A stretch of DNA of 64,000 nt from Nocardia farcinica. Lineage in GTDB: Bacteria; Actinomycetota; Actinomycetes; Mycobacteriales; Mycobacteriaceae. The stretch lies in the NCBI RefSeq assembly GCF_001182745.1, contig NZ_LN868938.1:3584763-3648762 (forward strand), given 5' to 3'. Below the pieces are notes generated by a model that saw only the letters and a program-made list of their open reading frames with translations, had not been told where the DNA came from and did not search any database. Of this stretch, positions 34,124 through 44,472 are shown one piece after another; positions within the stretch are counted from its first letter, which is position 1; every line of letters begins with the position of its first letter. The translations under genes were made by a program, and so were the position numbers.

Positions 34124-35680
34124 TCACGGGCGGGGGCTGCCGAGGCGGCGATACCGCAGGTGACGGGTCCGGCGGCGCTCGTCGGCGGGCTGCGCGCGCA
34201 GCCGCGCCAGCTCGTCGGCGACGGCGGCGACCATGCGGCGGGCGAAGTCGACCGGTTCGTCGGCGGCGTCGGGACGCTCCGGCACGATCCGGTCCACCAC
34301 GCCGTCCGCGCACAGGTCGGCGGCGCCGATGCGCTGGGCGTCGGCCAGCTCCGGGGCGTGCGCGGTGTCACGGTGGACGATGGCGCTGGCGCCCTCCGGC
34401 GGCAGCGGCGCCAGCCAGGCGTGGGTGGCGGCCAGCACCCGATCGGCGGGCAGCAGCGCCAGCGCGCCACCGCCGGTGCCCTGGCCGAGCAACACCGACA
34501 CCGTCGGGGTGTCCAGGGTGACCAGGTCGGAGATGCACCGGGCGATCTCCGGCGCCAGGCCCCGCTCCTCGGCCTCCTTCGACAGCGCGGCACCCACCGT
34601 GTCGATCACCGACACCAGCGGCAACCGCAGCTCCTGCGCCAGCGCCATCCCGCGCCGCGCCTCCCGCAGCGCCGCCGGGCCCATCGTCTGCTCGCCGCGC
34701 TGGCCCGCGCGATCGTGACCGAAGACCACGCACGGCTGGCCACGGAACCGGGCCAGCGCCAGCAGGGTGGTCCGATCCGACTCGCCCTGACCGGTGCCGC
34801 TGAGCGGAACCCGTTGGGTGACATGGCGAAGCAGCTCGCGCACACCGGGACGATCGGGGCGTCGGGAGATCAACACCGACTGCCAGGTGGGAGAACCGGC
34901 GGTGGCTGCTTCCGGCCCCGGAGTGCCGGCCGAATCGCCGTCCGCCGTGGCCTGCTCGGCGGCGGTCGGCGGACCGACCACCGGCGGCGGGGCGGGCTGA
35001 TCCGGTAGGACGACGCCGCTGCACACGCTGAGCGCGCGGTGGGCGATGCGCCGGAAGACGCGGACCGGCAGGACACCGTCGATGACGCCGTGCCGGTACA
35101 GGTTCTCCGCGGTCTGCACGCCCTCGGGAAAGTCCTTGCCGTACAACGCCTGATACACCCGCGGACCGAGGAAGCCGATCATCGCGCCCGGCTCGGCGAA
35201 GGTCATGTGCCCGAGCGAGCCCCACGAGGCGAACACGCCACCCATCGTCGGATTGCGCAGATACACCAGGTACGGATGCCCGGCGGCCTTGTGCGCGGCG
35301 ACCGCGCCCGCGATCTTGACCATCTGCACGAAGGCGATGGTGCCCTCCTGCATGCGGGTGCCGCCGGAGGTCGGCGACGCGAGCAGCGGCAACCCGAGCT
35401 CGGTGGCGCGCTCGACCGCGGCGACGATCCGCTCGGCGGCGGCCACCCCGATCGAACCGGCGAGAAAGCCGAACTCGCAGGCGATCACGGCCACCCGGCG
35501 CCCGCGCAGCAACCCCTCACCGGTGAGCACCGCCTCGTCGGTACCCGCCGCGTCCGCCGCCGCGCGCAGCTCGTCGCGATAGCGCGGGGACGCGGCCACC
35601 GTCACCGGTGGCCGGTCCCAGCTCACGAACGACTCCGCGTCGAGCAGCTGCCCGACCAACTCCCGCGCCGAGATCCGCAT
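34124..35680 (-). CDS. accD3: acetyl-CoA carboxylase carboxyltransferase, fused beta/alpha (AccD3-like)
   Basis: 518-residue biotin-dependent carboxyltransferase in which the N-terminal half resembles the beta subunit (GTRMQEGTIAFVQMVKIAG, MGGVFASWGSLGH, IGFLGPRVY) and the C-terminal half the alpha subunit (IDTVGAALSKEAEERG, LLGQGTGGGALALLPADRVL). The beta zinc-finger cysteines are absent. The layout fits M. tuberculosis AccD3 (Rv0904c), in the same neighbourhood as echA6 and prrAB. It would transfer CO2 from carboxybiotin to an acyl-CoA for lipid synthesis. Start ATG 35680, 23 bases after the conservon GTPase gene, so it may be co-transcribed with it. Confidence 0.82.
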   Translation of the reverse strand: MRISARELVGQLLDAESFVSWDRPPVTVAASPRYRDELRAAADAAGTDEAVLTGEGLLRGRRVAVIACEFGFLAGSIGVAAAERIVAAVERATELGLPLLASPTSGGTRMQEGTIAFVQMVKIAGAVAAHKAAGHPYLVYLRNPTMGGVFASWGSLGHMTFAEPGAMIGFLGPRVYQALYGKDFPEGVQTAENLYRHGVIDGVLPVRVFRRIAHRALSVCSGVVLPDQPAPPPVVGPPTAAEQATADGDSAGTPGPEAATAGSPTWQSVLISRRPDRPGVRELLRHVTQRVPLSGTGQGESDRTTLLALARFRGQPCVVFGHDRAGQRGEQTMGPAALREARRGMALAQELRLPLVSVIDTVGAALSKEAEERGLAPEIARCISDLVTLDTPTVSVLLGQGTGGGALALLPADRVLAATHAWLAPLPPEGASAIVHRDTAHAPELADAQRIGAADLCADGVVDRIVPERPDAADEPVDFARRMVAAVADELARLRAQPADERRRTRHLRYRRLGSPRP

Positions 35681-35703
35681 GGCGCGAGCGTATCCGGCCG
35701 GTC

Positions 35704-36306
35704 TCAGTAGCCCTGCATCACCTTGCGCAGCGCGTACTCGGTCAGCGACACCAGCGCCTGCTTGGCGGGCTCCCGGCGCCGCGCGTCGATCGACAGGATC
35801 GGCACGTCGGCGGAGACCGCCAGCGCCTGCCGGATGTCCTCGATCGGGTAGCGCGGGGCGTCGTCGAACTCGTTGAGCGCCACCAGGAACGGCAGGTTGC
35901 GGGCTTCGAAGTAGTCGACGGCCGCGAAGCTGTCCTCCAGTCGGCGGGTGTCGACGAGCACCACGGCGCCGATGGCGCCGCGGATCAGGTCGTCCCACAT
36001 GAACCAGAATCGGTACTGACCTGGGGTACCGAACAGGTACAGCACCAGGTCGTCCGCGAGGCTGATCCGGCCGAAGTCCATCGCCACCGTGGTGGTCGAC
36101 TTCATCGGGATGCCGGTCAGGTTGTCGATGCCGGCACTGGCGTTGGTGACCAGTGCTTCGGTGCGCAGCGGAACGATCTCCGAGACAGCACCGACCAACG
36201 TGGTCTTACCGACACCGAAGCCGCCGGCGACCACGATCTTGGCCGACGTCGGCTTGCTGGTGCGGGTATCGACCTGCGCCGTCGAATCAAATACGCCGGA
36301 GTCCAC
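35704..36306 (-). CDS. conservon small GTPase-like ATP/GTP-binding protein (CvnD)
   Basis: 200-residue Ras-like nucleotide-binding protein, last member of a conservon. P-loop GGFGVGKTT (Walker A), switch region TTVAMDFGRI, GTPGQYRFWF (G3-like), ALNEFDD (G4-like N-x-x-D replaced by N-E-F-D). The GTP-binding loop is intact. In conservons it forms a membrane-associated complex with CvnA-CvnC resembling a eukaryotic receptor/G-protein module. Start GTG 36306, overlapping CvnC by 20 bases. Confidence 0.87.
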   Translation of the reverse strand: MDSGVFDSTAQVDTRTSKPTSAKIVVAGGFGVGKTTLVGAVSEIVPLRTEALVTNASAGIDNLTGIPMKSTTTVAMDFGRISLADDLVLYLFGTPGQYRFWFMWDDLIRGAIGAVVLVDTRRLEDSFAAVDYFEARNLPFLVALNEFDDAPRYPIEDIRQALAVSADVPILSIDARRREPAKQALVSLTEYALRKVMQGY

Positions 36307-36661
36307 TGAGAACCCTTTCGATCAACTCGCGACGTTCATCGTCGCTGGAATCCTCTTTCAATGTCGCCGAAACGCGCACGTGCCCGGCATCGATCAGGTC
36401 GGCGACGAGTACACGCGCCACCCCGATCGGTATCCCGAGCCGTGCCGCCACTTCCGCGACGGACGGCGATTCTCTGCACAACTCCACGATCGACGTCTCG
36501 ATGTTGGTCAGCTCGAACTGCCGCTCCAACGCGACCGGCTGTGATGCGACGAGGGCCTCGAGCGCCAACTCCACCTTGGGCCTGGTGCGACCCGCGGTCA
36601 GTGAGTACGGGCGCACGAGGCTCGGCTCGGCACTCCCTACGCGGTGATCTTCTATGTCCAT
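36287..36661 (-). CDS. conservon DUF742 protein (CvnC)
   Basis: 124 residues, DUF742 family. The N-terminal VRPYSLTAGRTRP motif is diagnostic. The rest is a winged-helix-like fold (VAEVAARLGIPIGVARVLVA then DLIDAGHV). Role: linker between the sensor/roadblock proteins and the GTPase. Start ATG 36661, eight bases after the CvnB stop. Confidence 0.87.
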   Translation of the reverse strand: MDIEDHRVGSAEPSLVRPYSLTAGRTRPKVELALEALVASQPVALERQFELTNIETSIVELCRESPSVAEVAARLGIPIGVARVLVADLIDAGHVRVSATLKEDSSDDERRELIERVLSGLRRI

Positions 36662-36668
36662 CCGACCA

Positions 36669-37082
36669 TCAGGAACCCATCGTGACGCGTGGCGTGGCCT
36701 GGACCGTCTGGCCAACCCGCTCGACCAACAGCGCCATTTCGTAGCCGACCTGTCCGATGTCGCAGGACGTGTTGGTCAGCACCGCGAGGTAGGAGCCGTC
36801 GCCCACCGCCATCAGCAGCAGGTAACCGTGCTCCATCTCGACCACCGACTGCAGGACGGTGCCGCCCTCGAACAGGTTCGAGACACCGACGGAGAGGCTG
36901 GCCAGACCGGCGGTGACCGCCGAGAGTTGTTCGGCACGATCGACGGGCAGCTGGGCGCTCGCGGCCATCAACAGGCCGTCAGCCGAGACCAGGACGGCAT
37001 GAGCTACGCCAGGAACCTCGTTGGCGAAGTTCGAAACCAGCCAATCCAGCTGACGGTTCGTACCACCTAGATCGGGGTTCAT
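36669..37082 (-). CDS. conservon roadblock/LC7 domain protein (CvnB)
   Basis: 137-residue roadblock/longin-fold protein ([47 protein letters not shown]). Roadblock proteins modulate GTPases, matching the GTPase two genes on. The start ATG 37082 overlaps the histidine kinase stop as ATGA, so CvnA and CvnB are translationally coupled. Confidence 0.88.
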   Translation of the reverse strand: MNPDLGGTNRQLDWLVSNFANEVPGVAHAVLVSADGLLMAASAQLPVDRAEQLSAVTAGLASLSVGVSNLFEGGTVLQSVVEMEHGYLLLMAVGDGSYLAVLTNTSCDIGQVGYEMALLVERVGQTVQATPRVTMGS

Positions 37083-40000
37083 CGGTCTCCTTTGTCTCCG
37101 GTTAGGTTCATTGCTCTCATTGCGCGGCCATCCCGGACGCCCTTCTGGTGACGACTCAAGCTGGACCTGATCGATTCCGGATCACGGCGAGGTGCCCGAT
37201 CCGCGGCGCCGCTCACGGCGCCGGGGACTAGCCTCCCGCCCGGATCGCGTTGCGGCAAGCCCGCAGCGGTCTTTTTCTCGGCTTGGGCCTCACTCGCGCG
37301 CCGCGCCGCCTGCCAGCCTTCGTCACCGGGGGACTCGAAGGAGGCCGCGACCTGGGACCGGTCCGGGTTCGGATCGGCCAGCCACGCCGACATCATCTCG
37401 GCGAAGATCGGGCTGTCCATCGACGACCCCGGCTCGACCGCGGGCTGCAACCGGGTCTGGAAGAACGACGCGGTCTTGGCGGGGTTGGACTTGTAGCTGT
37501 GCTTGCCGGGATCGCGCGCGGGGGCGGATTCGGACGCACCGTCACCGGCCTCGGTGCCGGAATCGCGCTGTGCGAGACCCACTCCGGGCGGCACCTCGCC
37601 GAGCGGCTGATGCCGCGCACCCGGATCACGTTGCGGCAGACCGGTACCGGGCGCGGGACGGCTCGGTTCGGGCGCGCGCTGCGGGAGCCCGTTGGCGCCG
37701 CTCTCGCGCTCGGGTAGGCCGCTGTCCCGCTGGGGTAGACCGCCACGCTGCGGGAGCCCGTTGGCGCCCCGCTGGGGCAGACCGGTCGAGTTCGGCCCGC
37801 CCTCGCCCGCGGCCGGAGCACCGGGCGCGCGCTGCGGCAGGCCGGTGGCACCGTTGTCCCGCGGCGGCAGACCGGTGGCGCCACCCTCGCGTTGCGGCAG
37901 GCCGGGCGCGCCGCCGTCACGCGGGGCCAGACCGGCGGCCCCCTCCTCGCGCTGCGGGAGACCACCCGGCGCGGCACCGCGCTGCGGCAGGCCGTTCGGG
38001 CCCGCTTCACGCTGCGGCAGACCGGAGGGGCCGCCGTCGCGCGGCGGGAGACCGCCCGCCGGGGCACCGCGCTGCGGCAAGCCGTTCGGACCCGCCTCAC
38101 GCTGCGGCAGACCGGAGGGGCCGCCCTCACGCGGCGGGAGACCCGCGGCCCCGCCCTCGCGGTGCATGCCGGTAGCGCCCGGCTCCCGCTGCGGCAGGCC
38201 CGGGGTGGCACCCGGCTGACGCTGCGGCAGGCCGTTGCCGCCCGGACGCGCCGGACCGGATTCCCGCTGGGGCAGACCGGTGGCGGCGGACCCGCGGGCG
38301 GCGTCGGGCTCCGGGGCGCCGTTGGCGCCGGGCTCGCGGTGCGGCAGGCCACCCGCGGTGGGCGCGGGCGCACCGTTACCGCCCGGCTGACGCTGCGGCA
38401 GGCCGCCCGCCTCGGGCTGCGGCGCACCGCTGGCACCCGGCTGACGCTGCGGCAGGCCACCGCCCGCGCCGGGCTGCGGCACCCCGTTGGCGCCGGGCTC
38501 ACGCTGCGGCAGACCGCCGGGTGTGGTGCCCGCGGGGCCGGCCGTGCCGGGCGTCGCGGGCGGCGTGACGGACGGCCGTGCCGTGCCGGGCGTCGCGGGC
38601 GGCGTGACCGATGGCCGTTGCGCGGCGGCCGGACCGCCGGTGGCGAGATTGCGCTTGGGCAGGCTGGCGGCGGCGAGCTTGCCGCGCTGCGGCCCGTTCG
38701 CCTGGGCCGCGGCGCTCGACTCGCGCAGGCTCGCCGAACCCTCCTGGCGCAGCCCGCCCGCCATCGCCGAACCCGGCTGACGCTGCGGCAGGCCGCCGGG
38801 GCCGGTGGGCGCGGGTGCGGGCGGAGTGAGCGGACCGGAGCCGGTCTGGATGGGACCGCTGACACCCGGGTCGACGGTGACCATCATGTTGCCCGCCGAC
38901 GTGCGGGTGATCGCGCGCGTCTGCATGGACGGGGTCGGATGCTGCGGGTTCGGCTGCACCGGCGCGGCCTTGACGACCGCCTGCGGACCGGAGGCCTGGC
39001 CGGCGGGCACGATCAGGCCGACCGGGACGTGCACGGTCACCGTGACACCCGGATCGCGCGCGGTGTCGAAGGTCGGGCGCAGCCGCACGGTCAGACCGTG
39101 CCGCTCGGCCAGCCGGCCGACGACGAACAGGCCCATGTGGCGGGCGGTGTCCGGACCGGGCTCGGCGGTCTGCTCGAGCTTGCGGTTGATCTCGGCCATC
39201 TCCGCGGGCGGCATGCCGATGCCCCGGTCGGCGACCTCGATGAGCAGACCCTGGTCGTGCGCCTGCGCGAAGGTGAACTTCACGTCCGTCTCGGGCGGCG
39301 AGGCGCGCAGCGCGTTGTCCAGCAGCTCGGCGAACAGGTGGGCCAGGTCGGAGGCCGCTGGCTCCTTGAGCGCACCGCGCGGGGTGGCGCCCAGCTTGAC
39401 GCGCTCGTAGTCCTCGACCTCGGAGATGGCCGCGCGCAGCACGTCGCCGATCTCGACCGGCGCCGACTTGGCGCGGCGCTGTTTGGTGCCCGCCAGGATG
39501 AGCAGGTTGTCGCCGTTGCGGCGCATGCGGGCGGCGAGGTGGTCCAGCCGGAAGAGGTTCTCCAGCAGGCGGGGGTCCTTCTCGTCGTACTCCATCGCCT
39601 CGATGAGGCTGAGCTGATGGTCGACCAGCGACTTGGAGCGGCGCGCCAGCGTCTCGAACATGTCGTTGACCTGGGAGCGCATCTGCGCCTGATCGGAGGC
39701 CAGGCGCAGCGCCTGGCCGTGGATGTCGTCGATGGCGCGGGCCAGCTGGCCGATCTCCTCGGTGCTGCGGATCGGCATCGGCTCCAGCGGCACGTCCTCC
39801 GGGGAGGCGCCGTTGCGCAGCTGCGCGACCTCGTGCGGCAGGTCGCTCTCGGCGACGCGCAGGGCGGCCAGGCGCAGCCGGTGCAGCGGCACGATCATCG
39901 AGCGCGCCACGAACACGGCAAGCAGCAGCGCGGCCAGGATGGTCGCGATGACGACGGCGGTGTAGGTCCAGGCGTCGCGGTTGGCCCGGCCCGCCAGGTT

Positions 40001-40873
40001 GTCCATCGCGCTGTCGATGTCCTTGGTGGCCTTGGCGACCACGCGTTCGTAGACGTCGACGCTGGTGGTGAGGGAGTTCTTCAGCTCGCCGAGCGGCAGC
40101 CTGCCCGCCTGGGCCTCGGGGCTGTTGATGAGCGAGAGCCGGGTGTCCACGCCGGCGCGCAGGTCGGCGATGGCGGAGTCACCGTCGGGGAAGCGGTGCG
40201 CGAGGACGTTGAGCAACTGACGCTCGGTTTCCGAGGCGGTGGTGAAGGTCTGCACACCGGCCTTGAAGTCGTGCAGCACCTCGTTGAAGGCGGCCAGCTC
40301 GGCGACCAGCGTGGCGCGGGTGTTGAGCGAGTCGACCAGGCGCAGCTTGGCCGCGTCCATGGCCGGGTCGCTGACCTGCGACACCGTGCTCTCGACGATG
40401 CTGACGCTCTCGTTGCGGATCCGGTCGATCCCGCCCAGTGCGTCGGTGGGCTGCGCCGCGGCCTTACCCCTGGCCAGGATGGCCCTGGCCTCGGTGATCA
40501 TGGTCTCCAGCGACGCCTCGGCCTTGCTGTGCCCGCGCAGCTTGGCGCCGGCGTCCTGGGCCGTGGTGATGGCCTGGTCGAGCTGGCTGAGGTCCTGGTC
40601 GGTCACCACCGACGCGCCCGGCATCAGCGACACCATCTGCGAACCGGCGACGGTGGCCGCGGCCGCGCTCAGGCCGGTGACAGCCGGAATGGCCTCGATG
40701 TTCTCGGCCACGCCCTCGAGGCGGTTGGCCTCGGTGAACTCCGAGGTGATCCTCGACACGCCGAGACCCACCGCGACAGCCAGCGGCACGGCGAGAACGG
40801 CCGTAACCTTCCAGCGCAGGTCCCAATTGCCGAGCGCCCAGCGCTTCTTGCCGGACCTTGCGGCGTCACGCAT
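37079..40873 (-). CDS. conservon sensor histidine kinase (CvnA) with long GLPQR repeat tail
   Basis: About 1264 residues. A membrane helix at about 25-45, a 260-residue extracellular helical nitrate/nitrite-sensor-like domain, a second helix ([20 protein letters not shown]), HAMP, a dimerisation region ([21 protein letters not shown]) and an HATPase domain ([36 protein letters not shown]). The last 600 residues are low-complexity Gly/Pro with about 27 GLPQR-like units, then a conserved-looking end ([15 protein letters not shown] then [12 protein letters not shown]). Such a tail is much longer than usual. I chose ATG 40873; GTG 40906 would add 11 residues. First gene of the operon with CvnB-CvnD. 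Confidence 0.85.
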   Translation of the reverse strand: MRDAARSGKKRWALGNWDLRWKVTAVLAVPLAVAVGLGVSRITSEFTEANRLEGVAENIEAIPAVTGLSAAAATVAGSQMVSLMPGASVVTDQDLSQLDQAITTAQDAGAKLRGHSKAEASLETMITEARAILARGKAAAQPTDALGGIDRIRNESVSIVESTVSQVSDPAMDAAKLRLVDSLNTRATLVAELAAFNEVLHDFKAGVQTFTTASETERQLLNVLAHRFPDGDSAIADLRAGVDTRLSLINSPEAQAGRLPLGELKNSLTTSVDVYERVVAKATKDIDSAMDNLAGRANRDAWTYTAVVIATILAALLLAVFVARSMIVPLHRLRLAALRVAESDLPHEVAQLRNGASPEDVPLEPMPIRSTEEIGQLARAIDDIHGQALRLASDQAQMRSQVNDMFETLARRSKSLVDHQLSLIEAMEYDEKDPRLLENLFRLDHLAARMRRNGDNLLILAGTKQRRAKSAPVEIGDVLRAAISEVEDYERVKLGATPRGALKEPAASDLAHLFAELLDNALRASPPETDVKFTFAQAHDQGLLIEVADRGIGMPPAEMAEINRKLEQTAEPGPDTARHMGLFVVGRLAERHGLTVRLRPTFDTARDPGVTVTVHVPVGLIVPAGQASGPQAVVKAAPVQPNPQHPTPSMQTRAITRTSAGNMMVTVDPGVSGPIQTGSGPLTPPAPAPTGPGGLPQRQPGSAMAGGLRQEGSASLRESSAAAQANGPQRGKLAAASLPKRNLATGGPAAAQRPSVTPPATPGTARPSVTPPATPGTAGPAGTTPGGLPQREPGANGVPQPGAGGGLPQRQPGASGAPQPEAGGLPQRQPGGNGAPAPTAGGLPHREPGANGAPEPDAARGSAATGLPQRESGPARPGGNGLPQRQPGATPGLPQREPGATGMHREGGAAGLPPREGGPSGLPQREAGPNGLPQRGAPAGGLPPRDGGPSGLPQREAGPNGLPQRGAAPGGLPQREEGAAGLAPRDGGAPGLPQREGGATGLPPRDNGATGLPQRAPGAPAAGEGGPNSTGLPQRGANGLPQRGGLPQRDSGLPERESGANGLPQRAPEPSRPAPGTGLPQRDPGARHQPLGEVPPGVGLAQRDSGTEAGDGASESAPARDPGKHSYKSNPAKTASFFQTRLQPAVEPGSSMDSPIFAEMMSAWLADPNPDRSQVAASFESPGDEGWQAARRASEAQAEKKTAAGLPQRDPGGRLVPGAVSGAADRAPRRDPESIRSSLSRHQKGVRDGRAMRAMNLTGDKGDR
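37560..38800 (-). repeat. 33-bp-type coding repeat in the kinase gene (GLPQR units)
   Basis: The reverse strand encodes about 26 consecutive or near-consecutive units starting GLPQR, GLPPR, GLPHR, GLPER, GLAPR or GLAQR, with typical spacing of 11 residues ([21 protein letters not shown]). One further unit sits near 37245. On the plus strand it reads as repeated CGCTGCGGCAGGCC-like blocks. Repeats this regular are prone to length change. Confidence 0.8.
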
Positions 40874-41190
40874 CTCCCACTCACTTTCCAAACTGGCCCC
40901 ATCCACGCGCCATCAGCGAACCTCCACAATCGCACTGGCTCGACGGGTGGAGCTGGCCGAGAACTGCGGCTGGCCGAGAAATTGCGTCTACGACGGCCGA
41001 AATAAGTGACATCAGATTCTAACGGATCAATAACAGCTTGGGCGACATCAGGTAGCGCCACGGGACTTGACCTGCCCGTTCCGGGCAAAACCAAAGGTCG
41101 CGGCGCCCACCCGGGCGTCGCGTGAAGTCTGCCACAATCACACAGATCTATCGAGGCGGGATCGAAGCGAGGGCTAGGGAGTCACGGGAG
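40874..41190. other. divergent promoter region, conservon / acyl-CoA synthetase
   Basis: About 315 bases with an AT-richer core around 41000-41040 (GACATCAGATTCTAACGG then ATCAATAACAG), the likely promoter site for the conservon or the synthetase gene. No RNA or small gene is seen. Confidence 0.45.
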
Positions 41191-43191
41191 TTGAACGCGA
41201 AGCACGAGTACCGACCGGTCTATCAGACCAGCTTGGTCGACCCCGCCGAGTTCTGGACCACCGCGGCCGAGGCCATCGACTGGGACGTCCCGCCCACCCA
41301 GATCGTCGATCCCGCGGCCAAGCCCGCGGCCCGCTGGTTCCCCGACGCCCAGCTCAACACCTCGGTCAACGCCCTCGACCGTCACCTCGCCGAGCGCGCC
41401 GATCAACCCGCCCTGATCTACGACTCCGCCATGACCGGCGCCAAGGGCGTCTACACCTACGCCCAGCTGCTCGACGAGGTCGCCACCTTCGCGGGCGCCA
41501 TGCAGCGGCTCGGGGTGGCACGCGGCGACCGGGTGGTGATCTACCTGCCGATGATCCCCGAGGCGGTGATCGCCATGCTGGCCTGCGCCCGCATCGGCGC
41601 GGTGCATTCGGTGGTGTTCGGCGGCTTCGCCGCGCCCGAGCTCGCGGCCCGCATCGACGACGCCGAACCGGTGCTGATCGTCACCGCCGCGGGCGGCCTG
41701 GAACCCAACCGCAAGATCGAGTACCCGCCGATCGTGGCGCGCGCGCTCGGGCTCGCGCAGACCGCCGCGCCGCGCCACGTCATCGTCAAGCAGCGCCCGG
41801 TCCACTTCTCCCCCGACTTCCCGCCCGCCGAGACCGCGGCGCAGTGGCTGGACTGGGACGACGCCGTGCGCGACGCGCCGAAGGCCGAGCCGGTGCCGGT
41901 GGCGGCGACCGATCCGCTCTACATCCTCTACACCTCCGGCACCACCGGGAAGCCGAAGGGCGTGGTCCGCGACAACGGCGGGCACGCGGTGGCGCTGGCC
42001 TGGTCGATGCGCAACATCTACGACGTGGGCCCGGGCCAGGTGATGTGGGCCGCCTCCGACGTCGGCTGGGTCGTCGGGCACTCCTACATCGTCTACGCGC
42101 CACTGCTGGTCGGCGCGACCACGCTGCTCTACGAGGGCAAGCCGGTGGGCACCCCGGACGCGGGCGCGTTCTGGCGGATCGTCGCCGAATACCGGGTGCG
42201 GGTGCTGTTCACCGCGCCGACCGCGCTGCGCGCCATCCGCAAGGCCGACGGCGAGGCCAAGCTGGCCCGCAACCACGACCTGTCCTCGCTGCGCGCGCTG
42301 TTCTGCGCGGGCGAACGCCTCGACCCGGCCACCTACGAGTGGGCGCGCGGCACGCTGCTGGCCGAGCGGCCGGACTGCCCCGTGGTGGACCACTGGTGGC
42401 AGACCGAGACCGGCTGGCCGATCTGCGCGAATCTGCTCGGGTTGCAGGAACTGCCGGTCAAGCCGGGGTCCGCGTCGGTGCCGGTGCCGGGCTACCGGCT
42501 GCGCGTCCTCGACGCCGAGGGCAATCCGGTGCCCGCGGGCACCGAGGGCAACATCGTCATCGGACTGCCGATGCCACCGGGCACCCTCACCGGGCTCTGG
42601 CACGACGACACCCGGTTCGCCCGCTCCTACATGTCGGCCTTCCCTGGGCACTACGCCACCGGTGACTCCGGCTATTTCGACGAGGACGGCTACCTGTTCG
42701 TGCTCGGCCGCAGCGACGACGTGATCAACATGGCCGGGCACCGGCTCTCGGCGGGCAGCATCGAGGCCGCGATCTCCGGGCACGCGGCGGTGGCCGAATG
42801 CGCGGTGATCGGCCTGCCCGACGAGCTGAAGGGGCAGAAGCCCATCGCCTACGTGGTGCTCAAGGAAGGTGTGGAGGTCGATCCGGCCACCCTGCGCGAC
42901 GAGCTGATCGCGCGGGTGCGCGATCAGGTCGGCGCGATCGCCGCCCTGCACGACGCGGTGATCGTGGCCGGGCTGCCCAAGACCCGCTCGGGCAAGATCC
43001 TGCGCAAGACGATCCGGCAGATCAGCGCGGGCGAGCAGGTGGAGGTGCCCTCGACCATCGAGGACCCGGCGGTGCTCGCGGCGCTGGAGGACCAGATCCT
43101 CACCACCAGGGCCGATGCCGCCGAGGCGGCGGGCGAGGCGCCCGACACCGACGGCGCGCTCGGCGCGTCCGATCCGGCGGCCCGGCCCTGA
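41191..43191 (+). CDS. propionyl/acetyl-CoA synthetase (PrpE-like)
   Basis: About 666-residue ANL-family acyl-CoA synthetase of the Acs/PrpE type. Motifs: YTSGTTGKPKGVVRDNGG (the VVRDNGG extension favours PrpE), WWQTETGWPI, YATGDSGYFDEDGY, and the C-terminal TRSGKILRKTIRQI with the acetylatable lysine. Predicted to make propionyl- or acetyl-CoA, feeding the carboxylase pathway. I chose TTG 41191 with AGGGAG upstream; GTG 41122 would extend it by 23 residues without a ribosome-binding site. It diverges from the conservon. Confidence 0.83.
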   Translation: MNAKHEYRPVYQTSLVDPAEFWTTAAEAIDWDVPPTQIVDPAAKPAARWFPDAQLNTSVNALDRHLAERADQPALIYDSAMTGAKGVYTYAQLLDEVATFAGAMQRLGVARGDRVVIYLPMIPEAVIAMLACARIGAVHSVVFGGFAAPELAARIDDAEPVLIVTAAGGLEPNRKIEYPPIVARALGLAQTAAPRHVIVKQRPVHFSPDFPPAETAAQWLDWDDAVRDAPKAEPVPVAATDPLYILYTSGTTGKPKGVVRDNGGHAVALAWSMRNIYDVGPGQVMWAASDVGWVVGHSYIVYAPLLVGATTLLYEGKPVGTPDAGAFWRIVAEYRVRVLFTAPTALRAIRKADGEAKLARNHDLSSLRALFCAGERLDPATYEWARGTLLAERPDCPVVDHWWQTETGWPICANLLGLQELPVKPGSASVPVPGYRLRVLDAEGNPVPAGTEGNIVIGLPMPPGTLTGLWHDDTRFARSYMSAFPGHYATGDSGYFDEDGYLFVLGRSDDVINMAGHRLSAGSIEAAISGHAAVAECAVIGLPDELKGQKPIAYVVLKEGVEVDPATLRDELIARVRDQVGAIAALHDAVIVAGLPKTRSGKILRKTIRQISAGEQVEVPSTIEDPAVLAALEDQILTTRADAAEAAGEAPDTDGALGASDPAARP

Positions 43192-43329
43192 GCCGGCCCG
43201 ACGCCTCCGCAGCGTCGACCGCGCCTCCTCAGAGTTTCCTCACCGAACCCTTATCGGACTGCCAAAGACCGCCCATAGCGTCGGGGTCGCTTCACAGAAA
43301 CACCCCGAAAGATCTGGAGGCACCATCCG

Positions 43330-43716
43330 ATGAATCGTTTCCGCACCCGTACCCGCCTGGCCGCGCTCACCGCGGGCGCCGCCGCGAGCGCCGCGGTGCT
43401 GCTCGGCACCGGCGTGGCCGCGGCAGGCCCGCTGGAGTCGGCCGAGCCGCTGCTGAGCACCGACTGCACCTTCGCCCAGGTCGACGCGGCCCTGCACGCC
43501 GAGGCGCCGGAACTGGCGGCCATGCTCGACGCCTATCCCGCGCAGAAGGCCGAACTGCAGCGGCGCTTCGACCAGCCGGTCGAGCAGCGCCGGGCCGACT
43601 TCCAGATGCTGATCGAGCAGAACCCGGACCTGGCGGCGCAGGCGGAGAGCGATCCGCGGGCCGCCCAGCTGAGCCAGGCACTCGCCGCGGTCGCGGCGAC
43701 CTGTCACAACTACTGA
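43330..43716 (+). CDS. secreted hemophore-related protein
   Basis: 128 residues with a signal peptide (1-32, ending GVAAA) and a small all-helical mature domain with two cysteines (STDCTFAQVDAAL and AATCHNY). This matches the haemophore-related (MHB/Rv0203-like) family of mycolic-acid bacteria, members of which bind haem extracellularly. No haem ligand can be assigned from sequence. Start ATG 43330 with GGAGG upstream. It lies 40 bases before prrA but is probably independent. Confidence 0.7.
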   Translation: MNRFRTRTRLAALTAGAAASAAVLLGTGVAAAGPLESAEPLLSTDCTFAQVDAALHAEAPELAAMLDAYPAQKAELQRRFDQPVEQRRADFQMLIEQNPDLAAQAESDPRAAQLSQALAAVAATCHNY

Positions 43717-43755
43717 TCGTCGGGTCGCCGGGGTGAACGTGGCTCCGGCGGCAGA

Positions 43756-44472
43756 ATGGGTGGGGTGAGCACCTCCCCCACCCCGACCGTCCTCGTCGTC
43801 GACGACGACGAGGACGTGCTCGCCTCGGTCGAACGCGGGCTGCGCCTGTCCGGCTTCCACGTGCTGGTCGCACGGGACGGCGCGGCCGCGTTGCGCAGCG
43901 TCAACGCCGACTGCCCCGACGCCGTCGTGCTGGACATGAACATGCCGGTGCTCGACGGCGCCGGGGTGGTCACGGCGTTGCGGGCCCTCGGCAACGACGT
44001 CCCGATCTGCGTGCTCAGCGCCCGCGCCTCGGTCGACGACCGCATCTCCGGCCTGGAATCCGGCGCCGACGACTACCTGGTGAAGCCGTTCGTGCTCGCC
44101 GAACTGGTGGCCCGGATCAAGGCGCTGCTCCGCCGCCGCACCGACGCGCCCGCCGCGGCCGCCACCCCCGGCGCGATCACGGTCGGTCCGCTCGAGGTCG
44201 ACGAGGCGGGCTACCGGGCGCTGCTGCACGGCCGGGAGATCGAGCTGACCAAGCGGGAATTCGAGTTGCTGTCCACGCTCGCGCGCAACGCGGGCGTGGT
44301 GTTGAGCCGGGAACGGCTGCTGGAGCTGGTGTGGGGCTACGACTTCGCCGCCGACACGAACGTGGTGGACGTGTTCGTGGGCTACCTGCGCCGCAAGCTG
44401 GAGGCCGACGGCACGCCCCGGCTGCTGCACACCATCCGTGGCGTCGGGTTCGTGCTGCGGGCACCGAAATGA
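43756..44472 (+). CDS. prrA: response regulator PrrA
   Basis: 238-residue OmpR-family regulator nearly collinear with mycobacterial PrrA (Rv0903c). Receiver with acidic DDDED, phospho-acceptor Asp in [13 protein letters not shown], Lys in [13 protein letters not shown]; winged helix with [29 protein letters not shown] and RGVGFVLR. In mycobacteria PrrAB controls respiration and redox adaptation and is essential. Start ATG 43756 (alternative GTG 43765). It overlaps prrB by ATGA. Confidence 0.9.
   Translation: MGGVSTSPTPTVLVVDDDEDVLASVERGLRLSGFHVLVARDGAAALRSVNADCPDAVVLDMNMPVLDGAGVVTALRALGNDVPICVLSARASVDDRISGLESGADDYLVKPFVLAELVARIKALLRRRTDAPAAAATPGAITVGPLEVDEAGYRALLHGREIELTKREFELLSTLARNAGVVLSRERLLELVWGYDFAADTNVVDVFVGYLRRKLEADGTPRLLHTIRGVGFVLRAPK

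Noticed and set aside
33386..35008. Plus-strand frame opposite the aldo-keto reductase and accD3 genes
   Set aside because: Spans two real minus-strand genes and has no domain character.
37892..41005. 1037-residue plus-strand frame opposite the conservon kinase gene
   Set aside because: Antisense of the GLPQR repeats and kinase; low-complexity product.
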